Assembly (NCBI RefSeq): GCF_001297125.1
Contig: NZ_LHPC01000040.1
Location: 1-64,000 of the forward strand
Reading direction: 5' to 3'
From: Pseudomonas sp. RIT-PI-q
GTDB taxonomy: Bacteria; Pseudomonadota; Gammaproteobacteria; Pseudomonadales; Pseudomonadaceae
Length of the DNA stretch: 64,000 bases
Of the stretch, positions 16,447 through 27,100 are shown one piece after another (position 1 is the first letter of the stretch; each line of letters opens with the position of its first letter). The notes below the pieces were generated by a model. That model was not told the origin of the DNA and did no database searches. It worked only from the letters and a program-made list of their open reading frames with translations. A program made the position numbers and the translations under genes.

Positions 16447-19250
16447 GGTTTGACCACCACTTTAGGGCCGGAGCCATCGCCAGTGCGGAAGGTTGGCAGT
16501 GCGGCAGAGTTCACGTAGCGCACGCCATCCCAGCTCGGCAACGGGGTCGGCATCAACTGGAATTGCCCTGGTTTCTCAATGTCCCAGCGCAGCAGCATCG
16601 AGTTGTCCTCATGCTGAGTGTTGTGACAGTGCTCCATGTACGTCCCGGCGAATTCGCGGAAGTTGATCGCCATCTCGACGTTGTCCAGGCCGTCCTTTTC
16701 CGGGCCGATGCGGTACACGTCCTTGCGTGCCCATTTTTCCCATTCCGGTGGCGCCTTGCCGCCGCGGCTGAGGATGATCCCCTCCTCGAAGTGCACATGC
16801 ACCGGGTGGCTCCAGCCCTGACCGCCGAGCTTGATGTTCCACACTTCCAGGGTGCCGAAACCGGCGACACCTGCATCGGTCGGCCCACTGGCCAGTTGGG
16901 TCGCGGCGTTCAAGCGACGTGGGTCCATGTGGAAGCCGAACCCGCCATCGGTCTTGACCGTCCACGGTGCTTCATCGGTACCGTCGGAACGGCCGAAGGT
17001 GTAGGTGCGGTGACGGGCTTTGGCTAGCAGCGCCTTGTCGGTCGCGTTGTCGCGATGAATCTTCAGCGGGATCATCACCAGGCCTTCGGCTTTACCCGGC
17101 TTGGCCGGTTCGTACGCTGCCGGGTCCATGGCCAGGTCCTGACCGGTGTAGGCCTTGACGTTGAGTTGCAACACCTTGCCTACCGCCGGATCACCGTCCT
17201 CCCACTTCGGCCCCTTGCTGGTTTGCTTGACGATCGCCCGGTATTTCTCGGACAGCACGTCAGCCAGGGAGACGGGCTCTTCCGGGCCCTTGCCGTCTTC
17301 GTGCACCAGCAGGTTGACGAAGAACAGCTTGTCGCCCGGTTTGATCCCGTTTTTCGAGAAGTTGACGATGATGTCGAAACGCTCGGCGATGCCCATGGTT
17401 GGCAGTATCGCGTTGTGGTTCTGTTTATCGCCGTCGGCATCCAGATCCATGCTGCCGTCGAACGGCACGCTGTGTTCCATGATGTTGCCGTCGTTGGCAA
17501 TCATGTGGAACGGCACGCGGGCATAGGACACACCGGAGTTTTTAGGGCCGGGGAACTCGCCGCTGGTGCCCTTGATCTCGCGCACGAGCGCCAGTTTGAA
17601 GTAGCGCGACACTGAGCCATTGAGCATGCGGAACCGATAGCTGCGGGCGCGCACATCCAGGGTCGGTTTCCACTGCCAGTTGACCAGCACCTGATCACCG
17701 AGGAAGCCGTCGGTGTTGAACGGGTTGAACCACAGTTGACCGTTTTTATCCCACGCCTTGTCGGCAAACAGCAGATTGACATCGTAGTCGCGGTTACCCC
17801 AGGGCAAGGCGCTGCCGCTGGGAAAGCGCAGGTTGACGCCGTCATTCACCGACTCATTGCCGCGGTCCAGGGCGCTGTAGTAGTTCATCATTGCCGCGTT
17901 GCCCTTGTAGACGTTCTGCGCGGTGAAATCGAGCATGTGGTCGTGAAACCAGTGGGTGCTCATGGTTTCGCGCCAGTCGCCGCGGATCTTGATCGTGCCG
18001 TGATCGCAGGTCTTGCGGCTGGGGGTGAGGTCGTTGGTCCACAGGGTTTCGCCCGGCGCGCACGGAAACGCTGCACGCGGGTCTTCAGCCTTGGTGTTGA
18101 TGCTGTCGTAACCGGCCAACTGGATCGGCCAGCGATAGTCGTAAAATTGCCCCGGGAAGAAAAACGCATTGGCATAACCGTCGCTTTCCGCCGGTGCGTG
18201 ACCGTTGTGCTCGTGGGTGGTGATGGTGTGCAGACCAAAACCCATGTTCGCCGACGGGTCGATGGGCAAGCCGTTGTAATGGCGCATCAACACGGGTTGC
18301 CCGTAACGCACCATCAACAATTTTGGCGGCAAAGTGCCGTCGAAGGTCCAGACCGAGTTGTGGTTCTGCACCGGCATTTTCGGGTGGAAACGCGGATCGA
18401 CGCCCTTGGCGGTGCCATCGGTCACCGGGACTCCAGCCACGTTGTGATAGAGGCCGCCGGGGCCAAACTCGCCCACGGCATAGCCGTGCATCTGACGACT
18501 ATCACGCCCACCGGTATTCAACCGTGCGCCGGTTTGCACGGTTTTGTAGGCCACTTGCGGGTAGAACTCGTTCCAGCGCTGGTGCGACCAGCCTTTTCCT
18601 GGCGGACGGCCTTCAGCCGACGAACCGATACGGCGGTTGAGGAAAAATTCGATCTGCTTCTGCCACGGGTTACGGTCGACCACGTTGGAGTACTGGCTGG
18701 GGAACGGCGTCAGCCCCGGTTGGCGCAGGAACGCATCAAGAGCAGCGCTGGGTGGCGCGCTGCGGGCAGCACTGGTGGGGTCCTGCTGTGGCAACGGGCC
18801 GATGGCTGCCGGTGGAAACGGCAAGAGCGCCGCCGGTGTGGTGGGGTCGAGTTTTTCCGGGCCGAATTCTTCGAACAGCACCAACTGCTGAGTAAATGGC
18901 TGAGCGCCATACAGTGGACTCGGCTTGCCGTTGGTGGGGTAGTTGAAACTGGTTTGCACCGTCGGCGGCAGGATGTTTTCCACCCGCGTGGTGTCTTTGC
19001 TGCCTTTGACGCCACCGGGTAAATCGAAGGAGTCTCTGTTGGCCTCGGGCATGGTCAAAATGGCGTTCAACGCCGCCGCTTTGTCAGCGGGTTCGTCGTA
19101 ATAAGCCGAGGGGTCGGACGGTTCTGGCTGTCGCTCGTCATCGATGGGGCTGGCGCGCAGAGTCCCTGTGCCCAGGGTCATTGTCAGAAGGACGCTCAGA
19201 GGCGTCAGGAGGCCAAACCATTGGAAGGGGTACCGCGCTTTTCTGTCCAT
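16443..19250 (-). CDS. mcoA: large multicopper oxidase, McoA/MofA-like (putative Mn(II) oxidase)
   Basis: A 935-residue secreted multicopper oxidase. The N terminus has a positively charged start and hydrophobic stretch (about residues 10-32), consistent with a Sec signal. All four copper motifs are present: HEHNGH near 346, HWFHDH near 432, HPVHVH near 815, and HCHNTQHEDNSM near 873, which supplies T1, T2 and T3 ligands and the axial Met. It is roughly twice the length of CotA or CueO. The architecture fits the large bacterial oxidases named McoA (P. putida GB-1) and MofA (Leptothrix), known or proposed to oxidise Mn(II). The ATG at 19250 follows GAGGCGG; an upstream in-frame start at 19406 would bury the signal peptide. 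The Mn role is inferred, as other phenolic or metal substrates are possible. The symbol is by resemblance only. Confidence 0.75.
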   Translation of the reverse strand: MDRKARYPFQWFGLLTPLSVLLTMTLGTGTLRASPIDDERQPEPSDPSAYYDEPADKAAALNAILTMPEANRDSFDLPGGVKGSKDTTRVENILPPTVQTSFNYPTNGKPSPLYGAQPFTQQLVLFEEFGPEKLDPTTPAALLPFPPAAIGPLPQQDPTSAARSAPPSAALDAFLRQPGLTPFPSQYSNVVDRNPWQKQIEFFLNRRIGSSAEGRPPGKGWSHQRWNEFYPQVAYKTVQTGARLNTGGRDSRQMHGYAVGEFGPGGLYHNVAGVPVTDGTAKGVDPRFHPKMPVQNHNSVWTFDGTLPPKLLMVRYGQPVLMRHYNGLPIDPSANMGFGLHTITTHEHNGHAPAESDGYANAFFFPGQFYDYRWPIQLAGYDSINTKAEDPRAAFPCAPGETLWTNDLTPSRKTCDHGTIKIRGDWRETMSTHWFHDHMLDFTAQNVYKGNAAMMNYYSALDRGNESVNDGVNLRFPSGSALPWGNRDYDVNLLFADKAWDKNGQLWFNPFNTDGFLGDQVLVNWQWKPTLDVRARSYRFRMLNGSVSRYFKLALVREIKGTSGEFPGPKNSGVSYARVPFHMIANDGNIMEHSVPFDGSMDLDADGDKQNHNAILPTMGIAERFDIIVNFSKNGIKPGDKLFFVNLLVHEDGKGPEEPVSLADVLSEKYRAIVKQTSKGPKWEDGDPAVGKVLQLNVKAYTGQDLAMDPAAYEPAKPGKAEGLVMIPLKIHRDNATDKALLAKARHRTYTFGRSDGTDEAPWTVKTDGGFGFHMDPRRLNAATQLASGPTDAGVAGFGTLEVWNIKLGGQGWSHPVHVHFEEGIILSRGGKAPPEWEKWARKDVYRIGPEKDGLDNVEMAINFREFAGTYMEHCHNTQHEDNSMLLRWDIEKPGQFQLMPTPLPSWDGVRYVNSAALPTFRTGDGSGPKVVVKP

Positions 19251-19948
19251 CACCAGCCGCCTCGAAGTCGTGAAGGGGGTAATGGTGGGCAGTGCAAGGA
19301 CCTCGCCAGACTTGTCACTTTTTTTACGAAATACTAATACTGAACAAACCAATGGCTTATCAGCATCACAGTGCCATGAGCGGGGAAAACGACTGGGGAA
19401 TGACACCCGCTAACGGGGAAAGTTCACCCCCGTTTTCAGGGGGCCAATTTGAGGACACTCGGACACCCGCGCCCGGTTGGAGCGTCCACTGCAACTCCCC
19501 CGCTTATGACCTGGCCTGCGTCCATGCCGCGACGCAGCACTTCATTAAACAACCAGCGAAACAGATCACTGTCCCGGAAACGGGCCTGTCAATTGTTGGG
19601 AAAATTAAAGTGATTGGGTACTTCAACTTCAAGGCCCAACCGGAAGAACCAGCCTCCAATACCAACCTGAAGCTACTTGTAATATGGCTATCCCCACACC
19701 AAGAGAAATCCCCCCATAAACGGGTTGTATTACCCGCACCTTATTTCAACTTTTTTGATGGAGAACTGGCCACAGAATCAGGCTGGCCCGCCGGCGGGGA
19801 TTTATAAGCTGTTGAATTTTTTGGCATAGAGAATGCTGTGTGCTCACTAGCGCATTAATTGAGAGTTTGAAGCCGTTGCCACTGGAAAAACAGCTTTCTT
19901 GGGGCACTCTCAGGCGTGCAATGCTTGCTCTTCTGAGGAGTCAATTTC
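19251..19948. other. interval upstream of the oxidase gene
   Basis: About 700 bases with no gene I can support. An open plus-strand frame at 19292-19807 lacks a ribosome site and family features and crosses a segment resembling an insertion-sequence end (about 19390-19460). The promoter of the oxidase must lie in the left part of this stretch. Confidence 0.4.
19380..19465. mobile_element. possible remnant of an IS21-like element end
   Basis: The stretch contains GAATGACACCCGCTAACGGG and GTTTTCAGGGGG, which resemble terminal sequences of IS21-family elements in pseudomonads as I remember them. No transposase gene remains. A related segment with the same 12-base GTTTTCAGGGGG lies at 36338-36390. 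Weak call, from memory only. Confidence 0.25.
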
Positions 19949-20044
19949 ATGCGCATCGAACCGCTAATCCTTACGCTGGCACTCACTCTTTTCATTTTTT
20001 CGATAGGGGCAGCCTTAAGTCTTATCAGCTTGTTCAGCAGTTAA
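19949..20044 (+). CDS. 31-residue single-helix membrane peptide
   Basis: A short frame starting MRIEPLILTLALTLFIFSIG and ending SLFSS, almost entirely hydrophobic after the charged Arg2/Glu4. It would form one transmembrane helix. A GAGGAG ribosome site (19935-19940) lies 8 bases before the ATG, the best evidence that it is translated. It sits alone on the plus strand between the oxidase and the peroxidase genes. I do not recognise the family; small single-pass peptides often assist membrane complexes, but nothing here shows a partner. Confidence 0.45.
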   Translation: MRIEPLILTLALTLFIFSIGAALSLISLFSS

Positions 20045-20292
20045 GAGTCAGTGGGAAACATTCATCACGCTTGGGTTACAGGTGGCTGTGTCGAAAACCG
20101 GAATAATCCCGGTAGCAGACGCGGTGAGCGAAACCAACAAGCGGATCATGGCGAAAACGGCTGAATTGTTCGCGGCCGGGCTCTCCTTTTTCCACTCCCC
20201 TGTCAAATGTTGATCGCGCGTTTCCTACGGTCCGACATACCGACCTGCCAGGGTGGTTCACCCAATTTCAGCTTAACAAACGGCCAGTTTTG

Positions 20293-20325
20293 TAAAAAAA
20301 AGGGAGGGCATCCATGCCCTCCCTT
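20293..20325 (-). terminator. intrinsic terminator of the peroxidase gene
   Basis: On the minus strand the stem GGGAGGGCAT / ATGCCCTCCC with a two-base loop is followed by nine T residues. It lies about 20 bases after the stop codon of the peroxidase reading frame, a textbook Rho-independent terminator. Confidence 0.9.
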
Positions 20326-20343
20326 CCGCTTTCCAATCAGACC

Positions 20344-21174
20344 TCAAGTGGCGAGGATGAAGTCCGCGGCAGTGACGGTTGTCGCATCGGCTACACCGAC
20401 CAGGCGGATGGACTCAGCTCCTGCGGAGCTGATCAAGGTATCCGCACCGACATCGGTGATGATGACGATACTGGCAAAGGTCGCTGCTGTGACGCCGAAC
20501 GCGGAAATATCGAGCAGGTCCTGGCCTCCCGCCGCGTTGGCATCGAAGCCGATGATCTGATCGGCCCCGAAGCCCGCTGCGAACATGAAGATATCGTTGC
20601 CACTGCTGGCAACCATCGTGTCGTTGCCGGCACCGCCAGTGACCGTATCGTTGCCGACACCGCCATCGATAACGTCATTGCCGATGCCACCCAACAATGT
20701 GTCGTTACCGACACCGCCGAGCAGCGTGTCGTTGCCATCGCCCCCCTGGAGCAGATCGTTGCCGATACCGCCACCCAGGCTGTCAATTCCCAGCCCGCCG
20801 AGCAGCGTGTCGTCGCCAGTGCCACCATTCAATGTATCGTTCCCGTCACCGCCATCGAGGCTGTCATCGCCAGCGTCGCCGTTCAGGGTATCCGTGCCAA
20901 TGCCACCCAGCAGTTGGTCGTTACCGGCGCCACCATTGAGCGTGTCGTTACCGCCATTGCCGGTGATGATGTCATCGCCGCTGTCACCATTGAGGGTGTC
21001 GTTACCTGCCCCGGCGGTGATGACGTTGGCCAGCGCATTACCGGTACCGGTAAAGTTACCGGCGCCGGTATAGGTCAGGTTCTCGACATTACCACCCAGG
21101 ATGTAGCTGGCCAGCGACGTCTGTACGGGATCCGTACCGCCACCCGCCACCTCGACCACCCCGTCCGCGGCTGC
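20344..21174 (-). CDS. C-terminal RTX and secretion-signal part of the heme peroxidase (out of frame with the main part)
   Basis: This frame continues the peroxidase protein after two frame breaks near 21173-21206. It encodes AAADGVVEVAGGGTDPVQTS, then about a dozen RTX nonapeptide repeats and a C-terminal region ending TTVTAADFILAT, which fits a type I secretion target domain. It has no start signal of its own. The preceding copy of the same module, about 93 codons upstream in the main frame, shows how the sequence should read across the break. If the breaks are real, the main product loses its secretion signal; if they are sequence errors, this is simply the end of a ~3609-residue protein. 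Confidence 0.75.
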   Translation of the reverse strand, partial: AAADGVVEVAGGGTDPVQTSLASYILGGNVENLTYTGAGNFTGTGNALANVITAGAGNDTLNGDSGDDIITGNGGNDTLNGGAGNDQLLGGIGTDTLNGDAGDDSLDGGDGNDTLNGGTGDDTLLGGLGIDSLGGGIGNDLLQGGDGNDTLLGGVGNDTLLGGIGNDVIDGGVGNDTVTGGAGNDTMVASSGNDIFMFAAGFGADQIIGFDANAAGGQDLLDISAFGVTAATFASIVIITDVGADTLISSAGAESIRLVGVADATTVTAADFILAT

Positions 21175-24100
21175 TCGACGACATAGGTGTCGTTGCCGGT
21201 CCCCCCACCAGCCGGTCAGCCCCCGCGCCGCCATTGAGGGTGTCGTTACCGGCCCCGCCGGTGATGGTGTTGGCCAGCGCATTACCGGTTCCGGTGAAGT
21301 TACCGGCACCGGTATAGGTCAGGTTTTCGACGTTGGCACCGAGCAGGTAGTTGGTCAGACTGGTTTGCACCAGATCGGTACCACCACCCAGCGCCTCGGT
21401 GACGGTGTCACCGACGTTGTCGACCACAAAGGTGTCGTTGCCGGCACCGCCATTCATGGCATCCGCGCCAAGCCCACCGTTGAGGGTGTCGTTGCCGTCC
21501 CCGCCATTGAGGACGTCGTTGTCGTCTCCGCCGTTGAGAATGTCATTGCCAGTGCCGCCAAACAACTGGTCAGTACCGGCCAGGCCATTGAGCGTATCGT
21601 TCCCGCCCAGGCCACTCAGCACATCGGGACCCGCGCCGCCCGTGAGGATGTTCGCCGCAGCGTCACCCGTAAGCACTACGCCAGGCGGTACCACAACCGC
21701 CGCCGTCGCCGCAGAGATCACCGACTCCAGCGCGCCGAAGCCATCGGTATAGCGCACGATCACCCGCAGTTGCAGATTGTTCTGCGCCGCACCAGGGGTG
21801 AAGGTCGCAGCCGTCGCGCCGTTGATGTCGATGAAGGTGGCGCCGACACGTTGCTGCCATTGGACGCTGAAGGTGCCCAGCCCATCTAGATCGGCAATCC
21901 CACCCGTCAGCGCGGTCAGCACCTGTCCTTGTTCCGGTGTCGTATCGCTGATCAGCAACGCGCCTGTTGGTGCATCGTTGACGTTCTCCACCGGCCCCAG
22001 GATGTTGGACGAAACGCTTTCGGCCACGCCGAAGGCATCCACGTACCCCAGCCCCACGCGCACTTCCTGGTCGACCTGAGCCTGGCCCAGCGCGAACGGG
22101 CTGCGGGTAGCGCCGGCGATGTTGCCGAAGCCAAGCCCGTCGTTCGCCTGCCACTGGTAGGTGAACTGCGGATTGCTGCCCAGGCCATCGAGGTCGATGA
22201 TGCTCGACGGGTCAGCGGTCAACACCTGGTTCTGCACGGCAAGCCCGGTAACGGTCGGCCCTTGGGTCGGTGTACTGTTCCCGGACGAGTCGACGATCTC
22301 CAGCGTCCCCTTGGCGTCCTGGTACACCGCCCGGACGCGGATGTTCAGACCCGCCTCATCGGCCCCCACCCGGAAAGTGGTGCCAGTCGCCCGCGATGCC
22401 TCGCCAGCGGCGACAAAGGTGATGTCTTCATAGACACCTGTGCCGGGAATGTTTTCGACCTGCCAGTAGTAAGCCACACCACCGGTCACCGCACCGGTCG
22501 GATTGGCCACGCTTTGGTTGTCCGCGTCGTGTACCGCCGAATCACTGACGCGCAGCAACTGGCCGGCGACAGGCGTTTCGTCACGTACACCGGTGGCAGC
22601 ATCGAGGATTGCCAGATGACCCGATGGGTCGTTGTTTGGGGCGGTGCCAACCCCGGACGACAGTGCAACGTCAGCGAATTGCAGACGCTCGATACCCGTC
22701 AGGCGATCGACGCCATCACGCCCCGCCACCGAGTCGGTCACGATGACCGTGTTGCCATCGATCTCGATGCCGTATTCACCCAAATTACCGGAGAACAACG
22801 CAGTGTCGAAGCTGTTATCGCCGGTCAGAATCTCCCGCACGATGACCAACTGGCCCGGGTTGTAAGTACCGTTCAGCATAAACGGCACCATCGGTTCCAT
22901 GCTGTCGAACGAGGCGATTTCCGGGCCAGTGCCATCAGCGTTCGCCCGTACGCTGATGCGTACGTTCAGCCACTTGTCACCATCGATGATGTCGTCACCA
23001 CCGCGACCTTCGATCAAGTCGCTGCCGCTACCACCGAGGATGATGTTACCGCCATCGAAGAACGTCGCTCCGGCTGGCAGCAGATCAGCCAGACCGTTGA
23101 TCAGGTTGATGTTGGTCAGCACACTGCCGGTTGCCCCCGCAGTGGGCAGCGATGTGGCATCTTCGTTATCACCGCGCAAGAAGTCACCGTGCGATGAACC
23201 CGACAGACCTTCCATGATGTCGAAACGTACCAGCGCCGAAGCACCCGAACCCGGCACCGGCGGAACATCGAAAAAGCGGTCGGGGTAATCGATGGTCACG
23301 CCCTGGGCGAGCCCCTTGAAGGTCGCCCAGTCATAGCCGGAGCCGCCGATATAGCGGTCACCCGGGCCGAGACGGCCGCCCATGATGTCGTCGCCGCCTT
23401 CGCCGTTGAACTTATCGTTTTCGTGCCCGCCGATGAACACATCGTGGCCGATCACCGGGTCATTGCCAGCCGGGTCGAAGTTGTCGCCAGGTGCACCGTC
23501 CGAAGTGCCCTTCTCGATCCAGTCGTCGCCTTCGTTACCCATGTCCTGTTCGTTGGCTTTGCTGCCCAGGATAAAGTCGTTGCCCTGGCCACCAATGGCC
23601 TCGGAAGCGTCCTCACCGGTCACGATGAAGTCATTGCCGAACCCGCCAATGATCAGGTTGATGCCGTTGCCACCGTGCAGCACGTCGTTGCCGTCGCCAC
23701 CCTGGATGTTATCGTCGCCGCCGACGTCAGTGATGATGTCGTCGCCGGCGCCACCGCGCAGTTGGTCGTTGCCGTTACCGCCTTCAATGCGATCGTTGCC
23801 GCCGTCACCCCAGACCGTGTCATCACCATCACTCGATATGAGGATGTCTGCGCCGTTGGTGCCGCCCAGCACGATGTGCTCTTCACCCGAGTACCGGATG
23901 TAGTTGGTGTCCGGCCCCGCTGTCAGCGGGTTGTCGCGGAACACCACCTGCTCGCCGTGCTCGCCAAGCGGATCGGCGTTGCCCAGGCCTTCGTTGAACT
24001 GTTTGCTTTGATCCCTTTCCAGATAGAACCCTGGGTCCGAGAACACCAGGCCTGGCAAGTGCGTGGCCGAAGTGTTGGCCATGATCAGCTTGGCGAACGA

Positions 24101-27100
24101 GTTGCTTTCCAGTTCGGCGTTCATCGACAGGCCAGCGGTACGCTCCAGGTAGTAGAAGCGGTCACCGTCCTGCAGTTTTTCCAGCTGGTTCTCGAACACG
24201 AAGTTGAAGGTCGTGCCGAGCATGCCGCCGAATGGAGTTTTCTCTTCGGCCAGGCCGCCGATCCAGAGGTCGATGGCATCGACGCCCGTGATCGTCACTC
24301 CCTTCAGATCATCGGCCGTCCCCAGCACCCCATCCTTGCCGGCCCGCGTTACGTTGGCCCAGTCACCGGAGCCGTTGAGGAAGTCCAAGCGGTCAGACGG
24401 CGCACCCGCACCACCGAATACCAGCGCCATGGCTGCAGCGCGTTTGTCTGCCATCGAGGTCGCTTCCGTGATCGTGTCATGCGTGCCATAGGCCGCTATG
24501 AAGTTGATCAACGACTCTGGATGTTTGAGGTGCTGCACCAGATCGACCCAGCTGCTGTACGGCTTGAGTTGGGTATCACCGGTTTGGTTGAAGATGTCGC
24601 GACGGATCGCATTAAGCGAGGGAATCCCCACGTCGCGGCCACGAGCGAGGTTGAGCGCCGGCAGGTCGAGCGGCAGACCGAGCAGGTTATTGCGCAGCGC
24701 CTCTGTGACGAACTCATCGATTTCGTTACCGGCTTGGCGAGTCACCCCACGAATAATCGCACTGGTCGCATCTTCTGGCGTCACACCACTGGCGGCGTAC
24801 GCCAACGGGTTGAGAAACGCCGCGATCAAGCCCATTTGCTGATCGGGATCAGCGCTGTTCGGATCGCCAACCACGTTGAAATTGACGTCGTAGCGATCGA
24901 CGGTCTCGGTCAGCATCGAGTGGCCAAACCGGTACACGGTGTGGGCGAACTCGGCGACGATCGAGGCATCGAGGTCAACGTCATAGACTTGGGTCGGTGC
25001 GAAGAACAGATCGACCCTGGGCTGGATGGTCCGCGCAAACTCCTCGAATACCAAGTGCTGATACTGCATCTCGGTGCCGAACTTGGCAGCCTGGAACAAG
25101 CGCTCGCCATTCCACACCAGCGCATCGATCTCTACCTGGTTGGCTGGCAACGCGCTCACCGGATTGAGCAGCCACTCATTGAGGAAGGCCACGTCACCCG
25201 AATCGAGCACGGTGTCCTTGGTTTGCGCGACCAGCCGATTGTGCTCGGCGTGGAAGATCGCATGCACCGCCGTCAGGCCGATGTTCTCGTTGACCCGGCC
25301 GTCGCCAGCGATGTAGTGCGCATCCAACAGTTCGTTGTCGTAGGCCAGGTTAGCCCCGGTCTGCGGATTGAACGGCACTGCGTTGCCAACGTCGGTATCC
25401 GCGTCAGGCACGAGCACGCCACCGCTGAACACTGGTGCTGCATTGTTGTTAATGTCGACGAGGAACTGGTGACCGGTGCGCACAGCATTGGTCAGGCTAA
25501 TGGGGGATAGCGGATTACCTTCGACAAGGACGTCATCTGCCGTGCCGCCAAGACCGTCAGCCCCTTTCATCACGACCATCGGGAAGCCGTTCGGCCCCTT
25601 GAGGAAGTTGCCATAGGCGTCGGTCGCCAACAGCGGTGCATTATCGACGTCGGCATCGGTCAGGTGGATACCCAGGATGTCGTTGGCCTGCGCCTTGACC
25701 ACTTTCCAGGTCGCCATGCCACCGATTTCGGTGTCGTCCGCGGAACCATACTTGCCATCCGCTCCCAGGTCCCGGTTAGTGATCAGCCTGCCGGTCGCGA
25801 TGGGGCCGTCGTCGGTCAGCACATACCCGCGCAGGAACACCTGGTGCGACGGGTGCGAGCTGTAGGTCTGGTTTTGGTCCACGAACGGCGTCGTGGTGTT
25901 GGTTTGCTCATGGATGTCGTCGGCCGTGCCGAGAACGCCATCCGCCCCTGGCAGGTTGGTCGCCCGGGTCAGGACCATGAAGTTAGTGTGGCCGCCTGGC
26001 ACATACAGCGGATCATCCGGTTGCAGCGGGATGTAGACGGTGCCTGAACCGCCTTTGGTGACCAGGTCCAGACCATGATCGAAGAACTGCCCGAAGAAGG
26101 TCATCCAGGCATTGAACGGTGCGGACAACCCCGCATCCGCCGTGGTGTTTTCGAACAGGTACACATCGTGGTCGTCGCCAGTACCGAACTGACCATCCAT
26201 GCCGGGGCTGGCAACTATCCGTACGCCATCCTTGAGCACGTCGTCGTTACCCACCGCACCGAAGTTGAGCACTCCGTCCGCGCCCGGGTCGTAAGCCGTG
26301 GCATAGGCCGCCGGGTTGTTCGAGGTCTGGTCGACGATCAGGTTACTGATGGTGCGCGGCTGCGAGTCAAACACAGGGCCGCTGTTCTGCTGGTACGACG
26401 ATCCCGGGATGGCCGGCGAGCCGGGGCCAAAGAACCCGGCAGGTGCACCTTCCGCCGGATTGAAGACCGGATCGGTCAAGCGCGGGAAGACGTTATCGGC
26501 GGCACCATACTCGGTGTGATTGTTGCCGTTGAGGTTCATCAGGTTGTTGTTCGACCCATCGACCGAACGCAGACCCAACGGCGCGCGGATATTCGGGATC
26601 AGCGAGAGGATGTCCTGACCGGCCGCATCAGCCTCGGCAATCTTGATCTGATCAAGAATGAAGTTGAGGTCGGAGCGGACCATGTGAAGGCCCTCGCCAC
26701 CGGCTGTGGCATCGACGACAGGTGTCGGCGCTGTCGGCACAACCGGCGCGCCGGGTTCCACCACGGCCGTCGGCTGCGAGAAGATTATTTCAGTCGTGCC
26801 ATGACCATCCTGATAGATCGCCTTGACCCGCAGCGATAGCCCGGCAAGATCCGGGGAGACCTTGAACGCGGTGCCGTCGGCACTCTGGAACGCCAGGTCG
26901 CCGGCCGGCAACAGGATGATGTCCTCGAACACGCCGCTGCCTGGATCGGCTTCGAACTGCCAGTAGTAGGACACCGAGGAGTTGTTGAGAGTACCCAGCG
27001 GATTACCCGCCGCAATGTTGTTGCCATCGAGCACCCCGGCCACGCTGACAGTCAGCGTGTCGCCCACCGTGATCGCACCGCCGTTTCCATCCGTGACCGT

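Noticed and set aside
17736..19022. A 428-codon plus-strand frame opposite the multicopper oxidase
   Set aside because: The minus strand encodes all four copper motifs; the opposite frame is a product of high G+C codon bias.
19292..19807. A 171-codon plus-strand frame upstream of the oxidase gene
   Set aside because: No ribosome site, unnatural composition, starts within the divergent promoter region and crosses a possible insertion-sequence remnant.
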